The notes: a model not told the origin generated them from the sequence alone. Numbered from the stretch's first letter, positions 25,024 to 34,679 are shown. The stretch: DNA of 64,000 bases from an uncultured Eubacteriales bacterium (GCA_934436505.1 CAKSAP010000001.1:434001-498000); one strand, 5' to 3'. Made by a program: numbers and translations.

Positions 25024-26436
25024 TTATCTTTCTTCGCTGGGGATGTATTCGTTTTGAACTTTATGATTATCTGTTCTCTCCGCAAGCGGAACGAAGCCTC
25101 TCGGCAGAGAAACGCTCTTATATGCAGGTCGCATTATCTTTCCGCCCGAATAGATTTCTTCCATTCTGTGAGCACACCAGCCGGCAGACCTTGAAGCCAT
25201 AAATATCGGCGTGAAAAGCTCCTCGGGAATGTTGAGCATTGAATATATAAGACCGGAATACAAATCGACATTCGCACAGATTTTTTTCTTAATGCCCTTG
25301 TATTTGCAGAAAAGCTCGGGTGTGAGTCTCTCGATAGTGTCGAGTATATGAAAATCCTCTTCATATCCGAACTCTGCGGAATATTTAGCCGCATCCTGCT
25401 TTAAGAGCTTTGCTCTCGGGTCGGAAAGGGTGTAAACAGCGTGTCCCATACCGTAGATAAGCCCCGAGCCGTCGCCAGCCTCTTTTTTGATGATTTTTGC
25501 AAGGTAATCCGCAATTTGACCCTCGTCTGCGGTGTTTTTGACATTTTCCTTAATATCCTCAAGCATCTTGTGAACACGAATGTTTGCGCCGCCGTGCTTA
25601 GGACCTTTAAGCGAGCCGATACCTGCCGCAATGGCGGAATAGGTGTCTGTACCCGTCGAGGTTATGCAGCGTGTCGTAAACGCCGAGTTGTTACCGCCGC
25701 CGTGGTCAGCGTGGATAATCATACAAGTATCAAGAAGCTTTGCCTCGGCGTCCGAAAATTTTCTGTCCGAACGGATAGAGCCTAAAATCGACTCCGCCAT
25801 AGTGTAGTCGAGCTTGTTTTGATGAATGTACATACTCTTGTGGTCGAACGCTCTGCGCTTTGCCTGATATGCGTAAGACATAAGCATAGGGATTTGAGCG
25901 ATGAGCTGAATTGACTGACGAAGTACATTTTCAAGCGAGGTGTCGTCGGGATTTTCGTCAAAGGTGTAAAGACCGAGAACTGAGCTTGCGACCTTGTTCA
26001 TAATATCCCTTGACGGGGCTTTCATAATAATATCCTCGATAAATTCGTCGGGCAGCTCTCTTGCCTGAGCGAGAACGGATGTGAAAGCGTCAAGCTGTTC
26101 CTTTGTCGGCAAATCGCCGAAGAGCAGAAGCCAAACGACCTCTTCAAAGCCGAAGCGGTTTTCCTGCTTGCAGTTTTTGACAATATCGCTCATATTTATT
26201 CCACGGTAAAAAAGTCTGCCCTCTCTCGGCACTCTTTCGCCGTCGTCTATGTAGTAGCCCTCAACCGAGCAGATCTTCGTAAGACCTGCCATAACGCCGG
26301 TGCCGTCGGAATTCCTCAAGCCCTTTTTGACGTCAAATCTTTTATAATCTTCAGGCTGTATGCTGTTATTTTTTAGCAATTCATCGCATAAACTGTGAAT
26401 GGTACTGTCGGAGATAGATGAGATAAATTCGGACAT
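25024..26436 (-). CDS. Citrate synthase (si type)
   Basis: A 470-residue enzyme condensing acetyl-CoA and oxaloacetate. The catalytic His regions (HADHGGGNNSAF and GMGHAVYTLSDPRA) and the Asp region (NVDLYSGLIYSML) are present. It is longer than the usual 370-430 residues because of an N-terminal addition found in clostridial versions. It heads the minus-strand run reaching ricT. In a fermenter it most likely supplies 2-oxoglutarate for glutamate. Confidence 0.92.
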   Translation of the reverse strand: MSEFISSISDSTIHSLCDELLKNNSIQPEDYKRFDVKKGLRNSDGTGVMAGLTKICSVEGYYIDDGERVPREGRLFYRGINMSDIVKNCKQENRFGFEEVVWLLLFGDLPTKEQLDAFTSVLAQARELPDEFIEDIIMKAPSRDIMNKVASSVLGLYTFDENPDDTSLENVLRQSIQLIAQIPMLMSYAYQAKRRAFDHKSMYIHQNKLDYTMAESILGSIRSDRKFSDAEAKLLDTCMIIHADHGGGNNSAFTTRCITSTGTDTYSAIAAGIGSLKGPKHGGANIRVHKMLEDIKENVKNTADEGQIADYLAKIIKKEAGDGSGLIYGMGHAVYTLSDPRAKLLKQDAAKYSAEFGYEEDFHILDTIERLTPELFCKYKGIKKKICANVDLYSGLIYSMLNIPEELFTPIFMASRSAGWCAHRMEEIYSGGKIMRPAYKSVSLPRGFVPLAERTDNHKVQNEYIPSEER

Positions 26437-26500
26437 TTCCGAGCCTCCTTGTTGATTAAATATATATCAAGACACAATTATTCATTTTAATTGATATTAT

Positions 26501-26529
26501 ATTGTATATCAAAACAGCCGTAAAGTCAA
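26501..26529 (-). promoter_or_regulatory. Promoter of the citrate synthase unit
   Basis: On the minus strand, TTGACT (26524-26529) and TACAAT (26501-26506) are separated by 17 bases. It lies between the divergent spoIID and citrate synthase genes. Confidence 0.7.
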
Positions 26530-26563
26530 CGAAAACCAAAGAATTATAAACGGAGGGAATTAA

Positions 26564-27565
26564 ATGAAAAAACCTGTGATTTTTGTACTTGTGTTACTGC
26601 TTGCAATGATAGTTGTTCCTGTGGCGGCACTCGATTTGTCGGAATTTTCGACAAAGAACGTCAAGAACACTTTTTCAACGCCGATTTTTGAGAAAAACGG
26701 AGAGCCGAACGCCGAAAATTCGGACACGGTAAAGGTTATGGCAAAGGCAGACGGAAATATTATGACCGCTTCCGTAACGGAATACCTTGTCGGCTGTGTT
26801 GCGAGTGAAATGCCTGCCACATATCACGAGGAGGCATTGAAGGCGCAGGCGGTTGCGGCATATACAAACCTTGTAAGGCTTCGCAAAAATCCCGATTCCT
26901 CACTCGGCGGTGCCGATATTTCGGACGACCCGAAAAAGCATCAGGGATATTTGAACGAGGAACAACAAAAGGAGAAATGGGGCGACAAATACGAGCGTTA
27001 CCACGAAAAAATCTTATCTGCCGTAAGCGAGGTGGCAGACGAGGCGGTAACGTATAATTCCGAGCCGATTGTTGCGGCATATTGTGCGATAAGCACGGGA
27101 AAAACCGAGAACGCTTCTGACATATGGGGAGGGGAGCTGCCTTATCTTGTGTCGGTCGTGTCCTCGGGGGATAAGCTCTCTCCCGATTACTCATCAACCG
27201 TCGTTTTGAGCACGGAGCAGCTTCGTCAGGCTCTTTCGGGTGAAAGCGATATACAGCTCGGCGACGACCCGTCCGCTTGGATAGGGAATATCGAAAGAAC
27301 GGAGGCGGGTGCGGTAAAAAATATTACAATAGGCTCAAAAACGCTGACGGGCGCAAACGCACGAAAGCTGTTTTCCTTGAGAAGCCCTGCGTTTTCTGTG
27401 GAATACTCAAACGGTAATTTCACTTTTAATGTTTCGGGCTACGGTCATCTTATCGGAATGAGCCAGTACGGCGCTGATTATATGGCACGAAACGGCAGCG
27501 ATTACAAGACTATTTTAACGCATTATTATACGGGAACGGAGATTAAAAAAATCCCTCTTGAATAA
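26564..27565 (+). CDS. spoIID: Stage II sporulation protein D
   Basis: A 333-residue lytic transglycosylase anchored by an N-terminal signal/anchor (residues 5-22). The SpoIID/LytB domain is visible with EYLVGCVASEMPATYHEEALKAQ, and the end carries GYGHLIGMSQYGADYMA and a final YYTGTEI. It cuts septal peptidoglycan during engulfment and works with SpoIIM and SpoIIP. CGGAGGG precedes the start. No clear sigma-E promoter could be picked out by eye. Confidence 0.9.
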   Translation: MKKPVIFVLVLLLAMIVVPVAALDLSEFSTKNVKNTFSTPIFEKNGEPNAENSDTVKVMAKADGNIMTASVTEYLVGCVASEMPATYHEEALKAQAVAAYTNLVRLRKNPDSSLGGADISDDPKKHQGYLNEEQQKEKWGDKYERYHEKILSAVSEVADEAVTYNSEPIVAAYCAISTGKTENASDIWGGELPYLVSVVSSGDKLSPDYSSTVVLSTEQLRQALSGESDIQLGDDPSAWIGNIERTEAGAVKNITIGSKTLTGANARKLFSLRSPAFSVEYSNGNFTFNVSGYGHLIGMSQYGADYMARNGSDYKTILTHYYTGTEIKKIPLE

Positions 27566-27572
27566 AACAAAA

Positions 27573-27604
27573 ACGGAGACGCTCAATAAAATGAGTGTCT
27601 CCGT
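27573..27604. terminator. Bidirectional terminator between spoIID and the HAD gene
   Basis: A 13-bp stem with one wobble (ACGGAGACGCTCA and TGAGTGTCTCCGT) encloses a 6-base loop. It has AATTTTT on the right and TTTTGTTTTATT on the minus side, so it can serve both convergent genes. Confidence 0.85.
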
Positions 27605-27609
27605 AATTT

Positions 27610-28398
27610 TTATAATTCCTCCGACAATGCCTTTAAGGATTTTGCAACAAACGAGGCTTTAATATCGCTCTTTTCATATGATGCCAAATCGGTAACGCCC
27701 GTGAGCACAAGCACCGAGGTTACGCCGTTATCCATACCTATTGCAATGTCGGTTTCGAGCCTGTCGCCGATAAAGCAAAGCTCCTCTTTTTCACAGCCGA
27801 GCTTTTCCGTAAGATATTCGACCGTGTGAGCGTGCGGCTTGCCCATAACCTCGGGGTCTTTTCCCGTCGAAGCCTTGAACATAGCCATCATCGAGCCTGT
27901 GTCGGGCATAAAGCCGTCTGCCGTCGGGCAATTGAAATCGGGGTGTGTTGCAATGTACCTTTTGCCCTCTGCGATAAACTTGCAGGCTTTTCTGATTTTC
28001 TCATAAGTGAGCGTTGTGTCAAAGCCCAAAACCACAATGTCGGGGTTTTCGTCAACAAGACAAATTCCTGCATTTTCAAAATCTGCCGTCAGTCTTTCGT
28101 TACCCAAAAGATAGACAGAAGCGTTCGGATAATTCTTTTTAAGGTGGGAAATTGTAACGTGTGAGGAAATTACGATTTTATCGTCCGTAACCTCGCAGCC
28201 CATATTGTGAAGCTTAGCTTTGCAGACTTCGACGTTGTTTGACGAATTGTTTGTGAAAAAGCAGAAATCCTTTCCGACGCTCTTTACCCTTTCAAGAAAA
28301 TCAAGCGAGCCGTCAATAAGGTTACCGTCAAGATAAAACGTGCCGTCCATATCTATAATAAAATATTTGATTTTGTCAAATAAAGGGTTTTTGCTCAT
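27610..28398 (-). CDS. HAD-IIA family phosphatase (NagD-like)
   Basis: A 262-residue HAD hydrolase. Motif I is IDMDGTFYLDG (13-23), motif II is CFFTNNSSNN, and motifs III/IV appear around CFIGDRLETDIAIG. The C2a-type cap is typical of NagD, which removes phosphate from nucleotides or sugar phosphates. The start 28398 is chosen for GAGAGGA upstream. It lies 16 bases downstream of the membrane-anchored protein gene. Confidence 0.87.
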   Translation of the reverse strand: MSKNPLFDKIKYFIIDMDGTFYLDGNLIDGSLDFLERVKSVGKDFCFFTNNSSNNVEVCKAKLHNMGCEVTDDKIVISSHVTISHLKKNYPNASVYLLGNERLTADFENAGICLVDENPDIVVLGFDTTLTYEKIRKACKFIAEGKRYIATHPDFNCPTADGFMPDTGSMMAMFKASTGKDPEVMGKPHAHTVEYLTEKLGCEKEELCFIGDRLETDIAIGMDNGVTSVLVLTGVTDLASYEKSDIKASFVAKSLKALSEEL

Positions 28399-28414
28399 TT
28401 CTAAGTCCTCTCTT

Positions 28415-29305
28415 TTACCATTCAACCGTATATCTGTCCTCAAAGCATAAGCCGACCTTGCAGTTCATACCGAGAGCCGTCAGGTTGAGATATAACGGCA
28501 TATTCACATAAAGCTCTGTAATATCGCCCGTGTTTTTATCGACGTTTGCAATTAAATATACGTTTTCGTATTCGCAGCGAATGTCGGATATTTCAACATA
28601 TCCCGCAACTGCGTCGGTAATTTCCTTTTTAGTGATTATGGTGCTTACCGCACCCGTGCCCTTGCCGTTTACGGGGTCAACCTCGGGGAGCATATGTATT
28701 TCAAGCTCGAAAAAATCGCCCTTGTCGGTGCATGTTGCCGATTCAACCTCATTCACATTAAGTCCGCATACTGCATTCGGCGGCGGAAAAGCACCTGCTA
28801 TTTCTGCTTGTCCCGTAAAGGTTTTCGGCTCAAGATTTTCCGTAAGGAATTTTCCCATAACTGCCTTGCCTATCCTTGAAAGAATGGGGTTACTGCCCGT
28901 TTCAAGTACGTTGTTGTAGTTTGAAACTTTATTATATGTCCATGTAACGCTCTTTGCCTGCGTTTTGACCTTGTGATTTGCAGATTTATAATATTCGACA
29001 ATTTCCTCTTTTGTTTGAGGCATTTTCGTCAAATCAATATTCGGCATATCGTTTTCGCCACTCGGAACAACAGTGCCGTTCGGGATGCTCGGAGATGTCG
29101 AGGGAACAAGTGCAGGCGCAAATGCGTCCATACTCGGATTGGTGTAGGACGGGGTTTGATAATAAGTATTGCCGTCCTTATATGCCATATAAAGCACAAT
29201 ATACGCTATCGCCACGCCCATGACTAAACCGACGGCTTTTGCAAATATGCTCCATAAGGATCTGTCGGCTTCAACGCTTGCGGCGGTATTTGTTTTATTA
29301 TTCAT
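28415..29305 (-). CDS. Membrane-anchored protein of unknown function
   Basis: A 296-residue protein with one N-terminal membrane segment (about 23-41) and a long extracellular part. A Pro/Ser/Thr-rich linker follows the membrane segment; the globular part has no motif I recognise. The ATG at 29323 is an alternative start. It is cotranscribed with the HAD phosphatase and divergent from xth. Function unknown. Confidence 0.6.
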   Translation of the reverse strand: MNNKTNTAASVEADRSLWSIFAKAVGLVMGVAIAYIVLYMAYKDGNTYYQTPSYTNPSMDAFAPALVPSTSPSIPNGTVVPSGENDMPNIDLTKMPQTKEEIVEYYKSANHKVKTQAKSVTWTYNKVSNYNNVLETGSNPILSRIGKAVMGKFLTENLEPKTFTGQAEIAGAFPPPNAVCGLNVNEVESATCTDKGDFFELEIHMLPEVDPVNGKGTGAVSTIITKKEITDAVAGYVEISDIRCEYENVYLIANVDKNTGDITELYVNMPLYLNLTALGMNCKVGLCFEDRYTVEW

Positions 29306-29465
29306 ACATAACGCTCTTTTCATAAACTATGCGTGTTTATTTGCGAACATTTTGTATTTTACCTTCTTTATACTTTAATGTCAATAAAATAACAATATAT
29401 TTTGTTGAGCAAAGCAGGATAATATGATATACTTTTACGGTAGAAAAATTACGGGAGAAAATTAT

Positions 29466-30224
29466 ATGAAAAAATTTATTTCTTGGAATGTAAACGGAAT
29501 AAGGGCGGTTATGAACAAGGATTTTATGACGGCGTTCAACAGCCTTGACGCAGATATATTTTGCTTGCAGGAGACAAAGGTTCAGCCGGGACAAATCGAC
29601 TTTGCGCCCGAGGGCTATCATTGCTATTGGAATTATGCCGAGAAAAAAGGCTATTCGGGTACGGCGATATTTTCAAAGGACGAGCCTATCGGCGTAGAAT
29701 ACGGAATTAAGCAGCCGTTTTACGATAACGAGGGCAGAGTTATAACGCTTGAATTTGAAAAATTCTATTTTATAACCTGCTATACTCCGAACTCGCAGGA
29801 CGGGCTCAAAAGGCTTGAATACCGTATGTCGTGGGAGGATAAATTCAGAGAATATGTGCTGGAGCTTGAAAAGAAAAAGCCCGTTGTTTTCTGCGGCGAC
29901 TTGAATGTGGCACATAAGGAAATAGACCTTAAAAATCCGAAAACGAACACGAAAAATCCCGGCTTTACGCCCGAGGAAAGAGAAAAAATGACAACGATGC
30001 TCGATTGCGGATTTATCGACACGTTCAGATATTTCTATCCCGATGCGGAGAACGAATACTCCTGGTGGTCATACCGTTTCCACGCAAGAGATAAGAACGT
30101 AGGGTGGCGTATCGACTATTTCATAGCTTCGAAAAAGCTTGAAAAAAATCTTGCCGGCGCTTCTATTCATCAGGAGATTTTCGGAAGCGACCATTGCCCC
30201 GTTGAGCTTCTTTTGGATATATGA
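29466..30224 (+). CDS. xth: Exodeoxyribonuclease III
   Basis: A 252-residue AP endonuclease/exonuclease for base-excision repair. The metal-site and catalytic motifs are complete: SWNVNGIRA, LQETKVQ, CYTPNSQDG, GDLNVAH, WRIDYF and GSDHCP. The ATG at 29466 has GGGAGAA upstream; an earlier in-frame ATG at 29424 lacks a site. Expressed alone or with the DMT transporter 56 bases downstream. Confidence 0.94.
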   Translation: MKKFISWNVNGIRAVMNKDFMTAFNSLDADIFCLQETKVQPGQIDFAPEGYHCYWNYAEKKGYSGTAIFSKDEPIGVEYGIKQPFYDNEGRVITLEFEKFYFITCYTPNSQDGLKRLEYRMSWEDKFREYVLELEKKKPVVFCGDLNVAHKEIDLKNPKTNTKNPGFTPEEREKMTTMLDCGFIDTFRYFYPDAENEYSWWSYRFHARDKNVGWRIDYFIASKKLEKNLAGASIHQEIFGSDHCPVELLLDI

Positions 30225-30280
30225 TATATAAAACAGCAGAGGACAGCTATATAAAAAATTTCTAAAAAGGCGGTGATATT

Positions 30281-31150
30281 TTGAAAAATAAGCATAAGGG
30301 CATTTTACTTATGATAACGTCGGCATTCTCGTTTGCGCTTATGATGACCTTTGTGCATCTTGCAGGGGATTTGCCCACATTCCAAAAAGCATTTTTCAGA
30401 AACGCCGTCGCAATGCTGTTTGCACTCGCCGTTTTATTGAAAGACCCGAGTATGTTCAAAGCGCCGAAGCGGTCATATAAATACCTGTTTCTTCGCTCTG
30501 TTGCAGGAACGATAGGACTTGTTTGCAACTTCTATGCGATAGACCGCCTTGTGCTTGCCGACGCTTCGATACTCAATAAAATGTCGCCGTTTTTTGCGAT
30601 TGTTTTCAGTATTTTTGTGCTAAAGGAAAAGGCGACACCGTTTCAGTTGGGGGCTATAACAACAGCGTTTTTGGGAAGTATGCTGATAGTCAAGCCCTCA
30701 ATGGGAAATTCAGAGCTTTTCCCGTCGCTTATGGGTCTGTTGGGCGGAATAGGTGCGGGCGCTGCCTATGCCTTTGTCAGAAAAGCGAGCGAAACGGGGG
30801 CAAAAGGACCGTTCATAGTATTTTTCTTTTCGGCATTTTCGGTGGTCGTTCTGCTGCCGTTTTTCATTGCCGATTATGAGCCTATGAGCGTTAAGCAGTG
30901 GGTTTATCTCATCCTTGCCGGTGCCGGTGCGGCAGGCGGTCAGTTTACCATAACTGCGGCATACTCCTATGCGCCTGCAAGGGAAATATCGGTTTACGAT
31001 TATTCGCAGATACTTTTTACCTCGGCTATCGGCTATTTCGTGTTCAATCAGGTGCCCGATTTGTTAAGCTTCGTAGGCTATGCCGTGATAATCCTCGCAG
31101 CCGTTTTAATGTTTGTTTATAACAACCGTCACGAAAGAACAGCGGAATAA
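30281..31150 (+). CDS. DMT-superfamily (EamA) transporter
   Basis: A 289-residue membrane protein with ten hydrophobic segments in two EamA repeats. It begins with TTG (30281) after GGCGGTGA. EamA proteins export metabolites or import nucleotide sugars; the substrate cannot be read from sequence. It ends at a strong bidirectional terminator. Confidence 0.87.
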   Translation: MKNKHKGILLMITSAFSFALMMTFVHLAGDLPTFQKAFFRNAVAMLFALAVLLKDPSMFKAPKRSYKYLFLRSVAGTIGLVCNFYAIDRLVLADASILNKMSPFFAIVFSIFVLKEKATPFQLGAITTAFLGSMLIVKPSMGNSELFPSLMGLLGGIGAGAAYAFVRKASETGAKGPFIVFFFSAFSVVVLLPFFIADYEPMSVKQWVYLILAGAGAAGGQFTITAAYSYAPAREISVYDYSQILFTSAIGYFVFNQVPDLLSFVGYAVIILAAVLMFVYNNRHERTAE

Positions 31151-31172
31151 AAATTTATTGTTAAATCAAATG

Positions 31173-31212
31173 AAAACAGCCACTCACATTGTATAAAATG
31201 AGTGGCTGTTTT
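31173..31212. terminator. Bidirectional terminator between convergent genes
   Basis: A perfect 14-bp stem (AAAACAGCCACTCA with TGAGTGGCTGTTTT) encloses a 12-base loop, with T-runs on both strands. Confidence 0.9.
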
Positions 31213-31225
31213 TATGTGTGCTTTA

Positions 31226-32809
31226 TCAGTTTATATTTTCGGCGTCCTTTTTCGCTTCAAGAGCCTTCTTTTTAGCTTCCTCTGCTCTTTTAACGGCTTC
31301 CTCGGCATCCTTTTTAGCCTTTTCGATTTCAAGCTGTATTTTAGCTTCCTTTTCGGCATCTTTTTGAGCTTTCTCGGCTTCTTTGCGAGCCTTTTCCTCG
31401 GCTTTTTCAGCTTCTTTCTGTGCCTTTTCGGCTTCCTTGCGAGCCTTCTCCAACTCTTTTTGCGCCGCCTTTTCGGCTTCTCTCTTTGCCTTTTCCTCAG
31501 CGTCCTTTTGAGCCTTTTCCGCCTTGAGCTGTTCCTTGAGAGCCTTCTCCTCGGCATCCTTCTTGTCTTTTTCGGCTTTCTCGGCTTCTCTCTTCGCCCT
31601 TTCTTCAGCGTCTTTCTTTTCTTTTTCAAGACGTTCGGCTTCCTTGCGTGCCTTTTCCTCGGCATCCTTTTGAGCCTTGAGTGCCTTTTCGGCAGCCTCT
31701 TTTTGTGCTCTCTCGGCATCACGCTCCGCCTTTTCAGCCTCACGCTGAGCCTTTCTCGCCTTGTCCTCTGCTTCCTTGCGAGCCTTTTCACGCTCCTTGG
31801 ACTGCTCGTATTTAGCCTCACGCTCTTCACGCTCAACCTTGATTTCTTCCATATCAATATCGTCTGTTCCGCCGTCTCTCCAGGTGTGGATGATTTCGGG
31901 CGCTTCAAATATTTCGTCAAGTCGCTTTATGAAAGGAACAATCTCTCCGAAGTCAAGTGCTCTGTGGTCAAAGGCAATGCAAAGCGGCATAACCTGACGT
32001 ATAGCGATTTCCTTTTCGCCGTTTTCATTTACGATAACAACGGGCTTATCCTGAACAGCACCGAGTGCAATGGCGCAGACCTGCGGCGGTACAATTTCAA
32101 GCAAGCACGTTTCGCCTCTCTGCTGACGGTAGGTCGAGCCGATATTTGAAACGGTAATTGTGCCCTGCTCAATGTCTCTCTTTGTAAGTCTGTCCTTTTC
32201 GGGGATAGCCTCATATTCCTTTTTAGCCTTGCCCGAAAGAGTTTTGACCTTGTGCTTACCCGTTTTTGAGCCGATAAGACGGTAGATAGTCTGCTTGATT
32301 TTTCCGTGCTTTAATGCCGTGAGGGTGTTGTCGAGTGAAACGTCGAACATAACCTCGTTAAGATTTGTGTTTGCGACACGGCGGTTTACGTCCTTGATGT
32401 AGTCCGCCATCTGATTCAAATTCTTGTTTTCAAAGTTGTGGAGATTTATTGTCATCATTTCGCCGTTAGGAAGTACCATCGGCATTGAAATATTTATATC
32501 CTCAAAGGTGTGTATTTCGCCCCTGACAAGCTTGCGGTCAAAGTCAATATGCGCATTCATGGCAGGGTCGGCTTTTAAGCCCTCTACTATGATTTTGAGC
32601 ATAAGAGTATTGAGCGTTATCTTGTCTTCGGGAGCGCAGTTCTCGTTGAGCCTTTGATACTCAATCATAAACTCCGTTACGTCGGGCTCATAGTTATAGG
32701 TTACGTGCGGTATCGTCTCCCAGCTCTCCGCCGTCATATTCGCCACGATTTTACGCTGAATTCCGAAATGGGTAGTGCTTGTCTTTTTCATCTGCTGTCT
32801 TTTAGGCAT
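31226..32809 (-). CDS. 2-oxoacid dehydrogenase E2-like acyltransferase with long charged coiled coil
   Basis: A 527-residue protein in two parts. Residues 1-310 match the E2 acyltransferase (chloramphenicol-acetyltransferase-like) core; the active-site segment is DHRALDFGE with His282 and Asp286 kept, although the usual Gly after Asp is Phe. Residues about 322-527 are an unbroken Lys/Ala/Glu-rich helix built of short repeats (EKARKEAE, EKAQKDAE), like TolA. There is no lipoyl domain or E1/E3-binding domain, and no E1 or E3 gene lies nearby. It could be an acyltransferase tethered or oligomerised by the coil; no substrate can be named. Confidence 0.78.
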   Translation of the reverse strand: MPKRQQMKKTSTTHFGIQRKIVANMTAESWETIPHVTYNYEPDVTEFMIEYQRLNENCAPEDKITLNTLMLKIIVEGLKADPAMNAHIDFDRKLVRGEIHTFEDINISMPMVLPNGEMMTINLHNFENKNLNQMADYIKDVNRRVANTNLNEVMFDVSLDNTLTALKHGKIKQTIYRLIGSKTGKHKVKTLSGKAKKEYEAIPEKDRLTKRDIEQGTITVSNIGSTYRQQRGETCLLEIVPPQVCAIALGAVQDKPVVIVNENGEKEIAIRQVMPLCIAFDHRALDFGEIVPFIKRLDEIFEAPEIIHTWRDGGTDDIDMEEIKVEREEREAKYEQSKEREKARKEAEDKARKAQREAEKAERDAERAQKEAAEKALKAQKDAEEKARKEAERLEKEKKDAEERAKREAEKAEKDKKDAEEKALKEQLKAEKAQKDAEEKAKREAEKAAQKELEKARKEAEKAQKEAEKAEEKARKEAEKAQKDAEKEAKIQLEIEKAKKDAEEAVKRAEEAKKKALEAKKDAENIN

Positions 32810-32886
32810 ATAAAAGCTCCTCTCCTAAAAAAATCAGCTTATTATAATACTTTGAAAGGAAGAAATAAACAGTTTTTTTGTAAATT

Positions 32887-34533
32887 TTATTGCTCAATCA
32901 CAAGATTTTTGCAATTTACTGCCTTTACAAAGTGATTTTTCTTTTTTGAAGAGATAATTTTGTTGTTTTTTATCGTGATATTCTCCGCACCTTTAAGAGA
33001 AATTCCCTTGTCGTGCTTTGCCTCGAACGTGTTGCCCTCAACGGTTATGTTCCTGTGAACCTGATTTTTATTTTTGCCGTTTTCGGGTAAAACAGACAGG
33101 AAATGCGCATAACATTCTCCGAAGTAATTATTCCTGACAGTAACGTCCCTGCAAGGACCGCTTTCGTACCAGCTCTTTGCGTCATCGGAGATGAGAATAG
33201 CCGCCATATTCGTATTGATAAATTTGTTATTTTCAATTACGACCTTGCCCCTTGTGGTTACAAGTATGCCCCTTGTCGTAATTCTGTTTATCGTGTTTCC
33301 TGCATAGTAAAAATCGGGACAGAGTGTAACGTCCTCAATAACCATTCCCTCTTTTGCACCGTCGGTCGAGTCAACGGTAATTTCAACCGTGTGTTCGCTT
33401 ACGAGCCTTGAAGTGAGAATTTTCGCCTTGCCCATACATTCAAGAGTAAAGCGGTCAACGTATTCAATATCGTCGCCGTCAAAGAACGGATTAAATGCAT
33501 GGGTTTGCGGATGCTTGAATTTGAGCGTGAGGGTGTTGCCGTCAATTTTTTCGATATACATATGAATACCGTGGACGTTTATTGCGTCGTCGCTCGCACC
33601 GCAGAAATTGCTGTTCGTAACGCTGACCTGACCCTTGCACATACAAATTTGCATAAAATCGGCAATCGAGCAAAGCAGCTTTCCCGACTCGGGCTTCGGA
33701 GAAAAATCGACGTTGTCAACCGTTATGTTTTCGGTCTTTTGGCAGACGAGAGCGAGCGAGCAGTTGTATCTCTGTGCCGAATTTTTCAATGTGAAATTTT
33801 TACAGGAATTTACGAAAATACCGACATTTTCACGCCTTAAATCAAAGAGATAATATTTGTCGCCCAACTTAAATCTCTTTGCGGAAAAATATTTTGCCTT
33901 GAATTTATAAGGCTCGATTTCCTTAAAGGAGCGAGCTCCTGCAAACGGGTTGAGCACTCTTTCCATATGGTCAAGGTCATCTGCCCTGACAAGAGCAGGA
34001 CTTGAATAGACGAATTTACTGTAAAAATTGTGCTTGTAATTCTTTCCGACAAAGTAAAATGTGCCGTTTTCGTTTACATATTTACAATTTTTATCGAGTG
34101 CGAAAACAACGCTGCCACCCTTTTTCTCCACAACCGTCATTTCGTGAAGCGGAGGATTTACCGTGTCAAGCTCAATGCCGTCAATGGTAATATTTTCGCA
34201 GTTTTCAAGTGCAATATTCGTGCAATGACCGTCAACGGTAAACGTTGAGCCGTTGCCCTGAATTGTAAGATTTTTTATGCCGTTGAGATACATTCCCACC
34301 TTGGATTTGTGCGGCTTTTCCTCCTCTTTTTCGGAAAACTCCTTGTCGCCTATGGTGTTGGTTATGTAAAGCGTTCTCATTTTGCAGTTGTCGAGGTCGA
34401 TAAAGTAAGCTCCCTTTTCAAAAACAAGCGTTTTTTCATCATCCGTTTTCGCCATCTCGGAAAATACCGTGTCGAGCTTTTTCGCTATTTCCGAGTCGGG
34501 AAGTATGCCGAAATCCTTTGCGTAAAAAATCAT
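32887..34533 (-). CDS. GH110-like alpha-1,3-galactosidase (parallel beta-helix)
   Basis: A 548-residue right-handed beta-helix protein. The segment CGASDDAINVHG holds the paired acidic residues expected in GH110, and TTRGILVTTRGKVVIENN is the other conserved strand of that family. GH110 enzymes remove alpha-1,3-linked galactose, for example from blood-group B antigens or related host glycans. No signal peptide is seen, so it probably acts inside the cell on imported oligosaccharides. It is divergent from a GPH sugar transporter, a likely functional partner. Confidence 0.75.
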   Translation of the reverse strand: MIFYAKDFGILPDSEIAKKLDTVFSEMAKTDDEKTLVFEKGAYFIDLDNCKMRTLYITNTIGDKEFSEKEEEKPHKSKVGMYLNGIKNLTIQGNGSTFTVDGHCTNIALENCENITIDGIELDTVNPPLHEMTVVEKKGGSVVFALDKNCKYVNENGTFYFVGKNYKHNFYSKFVYSSPALVRADDLDHMERVLNPFAGARSFKEIEPYKFKAKYFSAKRFKLGDKYYLFDLRRENVGIFVNSCKNFTLKNSAQRYNCSLALVCQKTENITVDNVDFSPKPESGKLLCSIADFMQICMCKGQVSVTNSNFCGASDDAINVHGIHMYIEKIDGNTLTLKFKHPQTHAFNPFFDGDDIEYVDRFTLECMGKAKILTSRLVSEHTVEITVDSTDGAKEGMVIEDVTLCPDFYYAGNTINRITTRGILVTTRGKVVIENNKFINTNMAAILISDDAKSWYESGPCRDVTVRNNYFGECYAHFLSVLPENGKNKNQVHRNITVEGNTFEAKHDKGISLKGAENITIKNNKIISSKKKNHFVKAVNCKNLVIEQ

Positions 34534-34607
34534 TTTTGTTCTCCGTTTCCCCTCGTTGAAAGGTTTGTTTGTTCATTAAACAACAGTATAACCGATTTTA
34601 CTGTGCA

Positions 34608-34679
34608 AATCAAACATATATTTTACCTAAAATATGTAAAATATGTTTGATTGTAAAGCTTGTCCGTTTATGATATAAT
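34608..34679 (+). promoter_or_regulatory. Promoter and large palindromic operator between GH110 and GPH genes
   Basis: Near-perfect inverted repeats with 17-base arms (AATCAAACATAT..TTTTAC at 34608-34626, and GTAAAATATGTTTGATT at 34636-34652) lie in the divergent gap. The right arm ends on the -35 box TTGTAA (34651-34656), and TATAAT follows at 34674-34679 with a 17-base spacer. A repressor bound here would block the transporter promoter. The regulator is not in the window. Confidence 0.65.

Noticed and set aside
31202..32149. Long plus-strand frame (315 codons) rich in Leu and Phe
   Set aside because: It is the mirror of the Lys/Ala/Glu coiled coil of the E2-like gene on the minus strand; codon bias of the repeat keeps the opposite frame open. 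No ribosome site.
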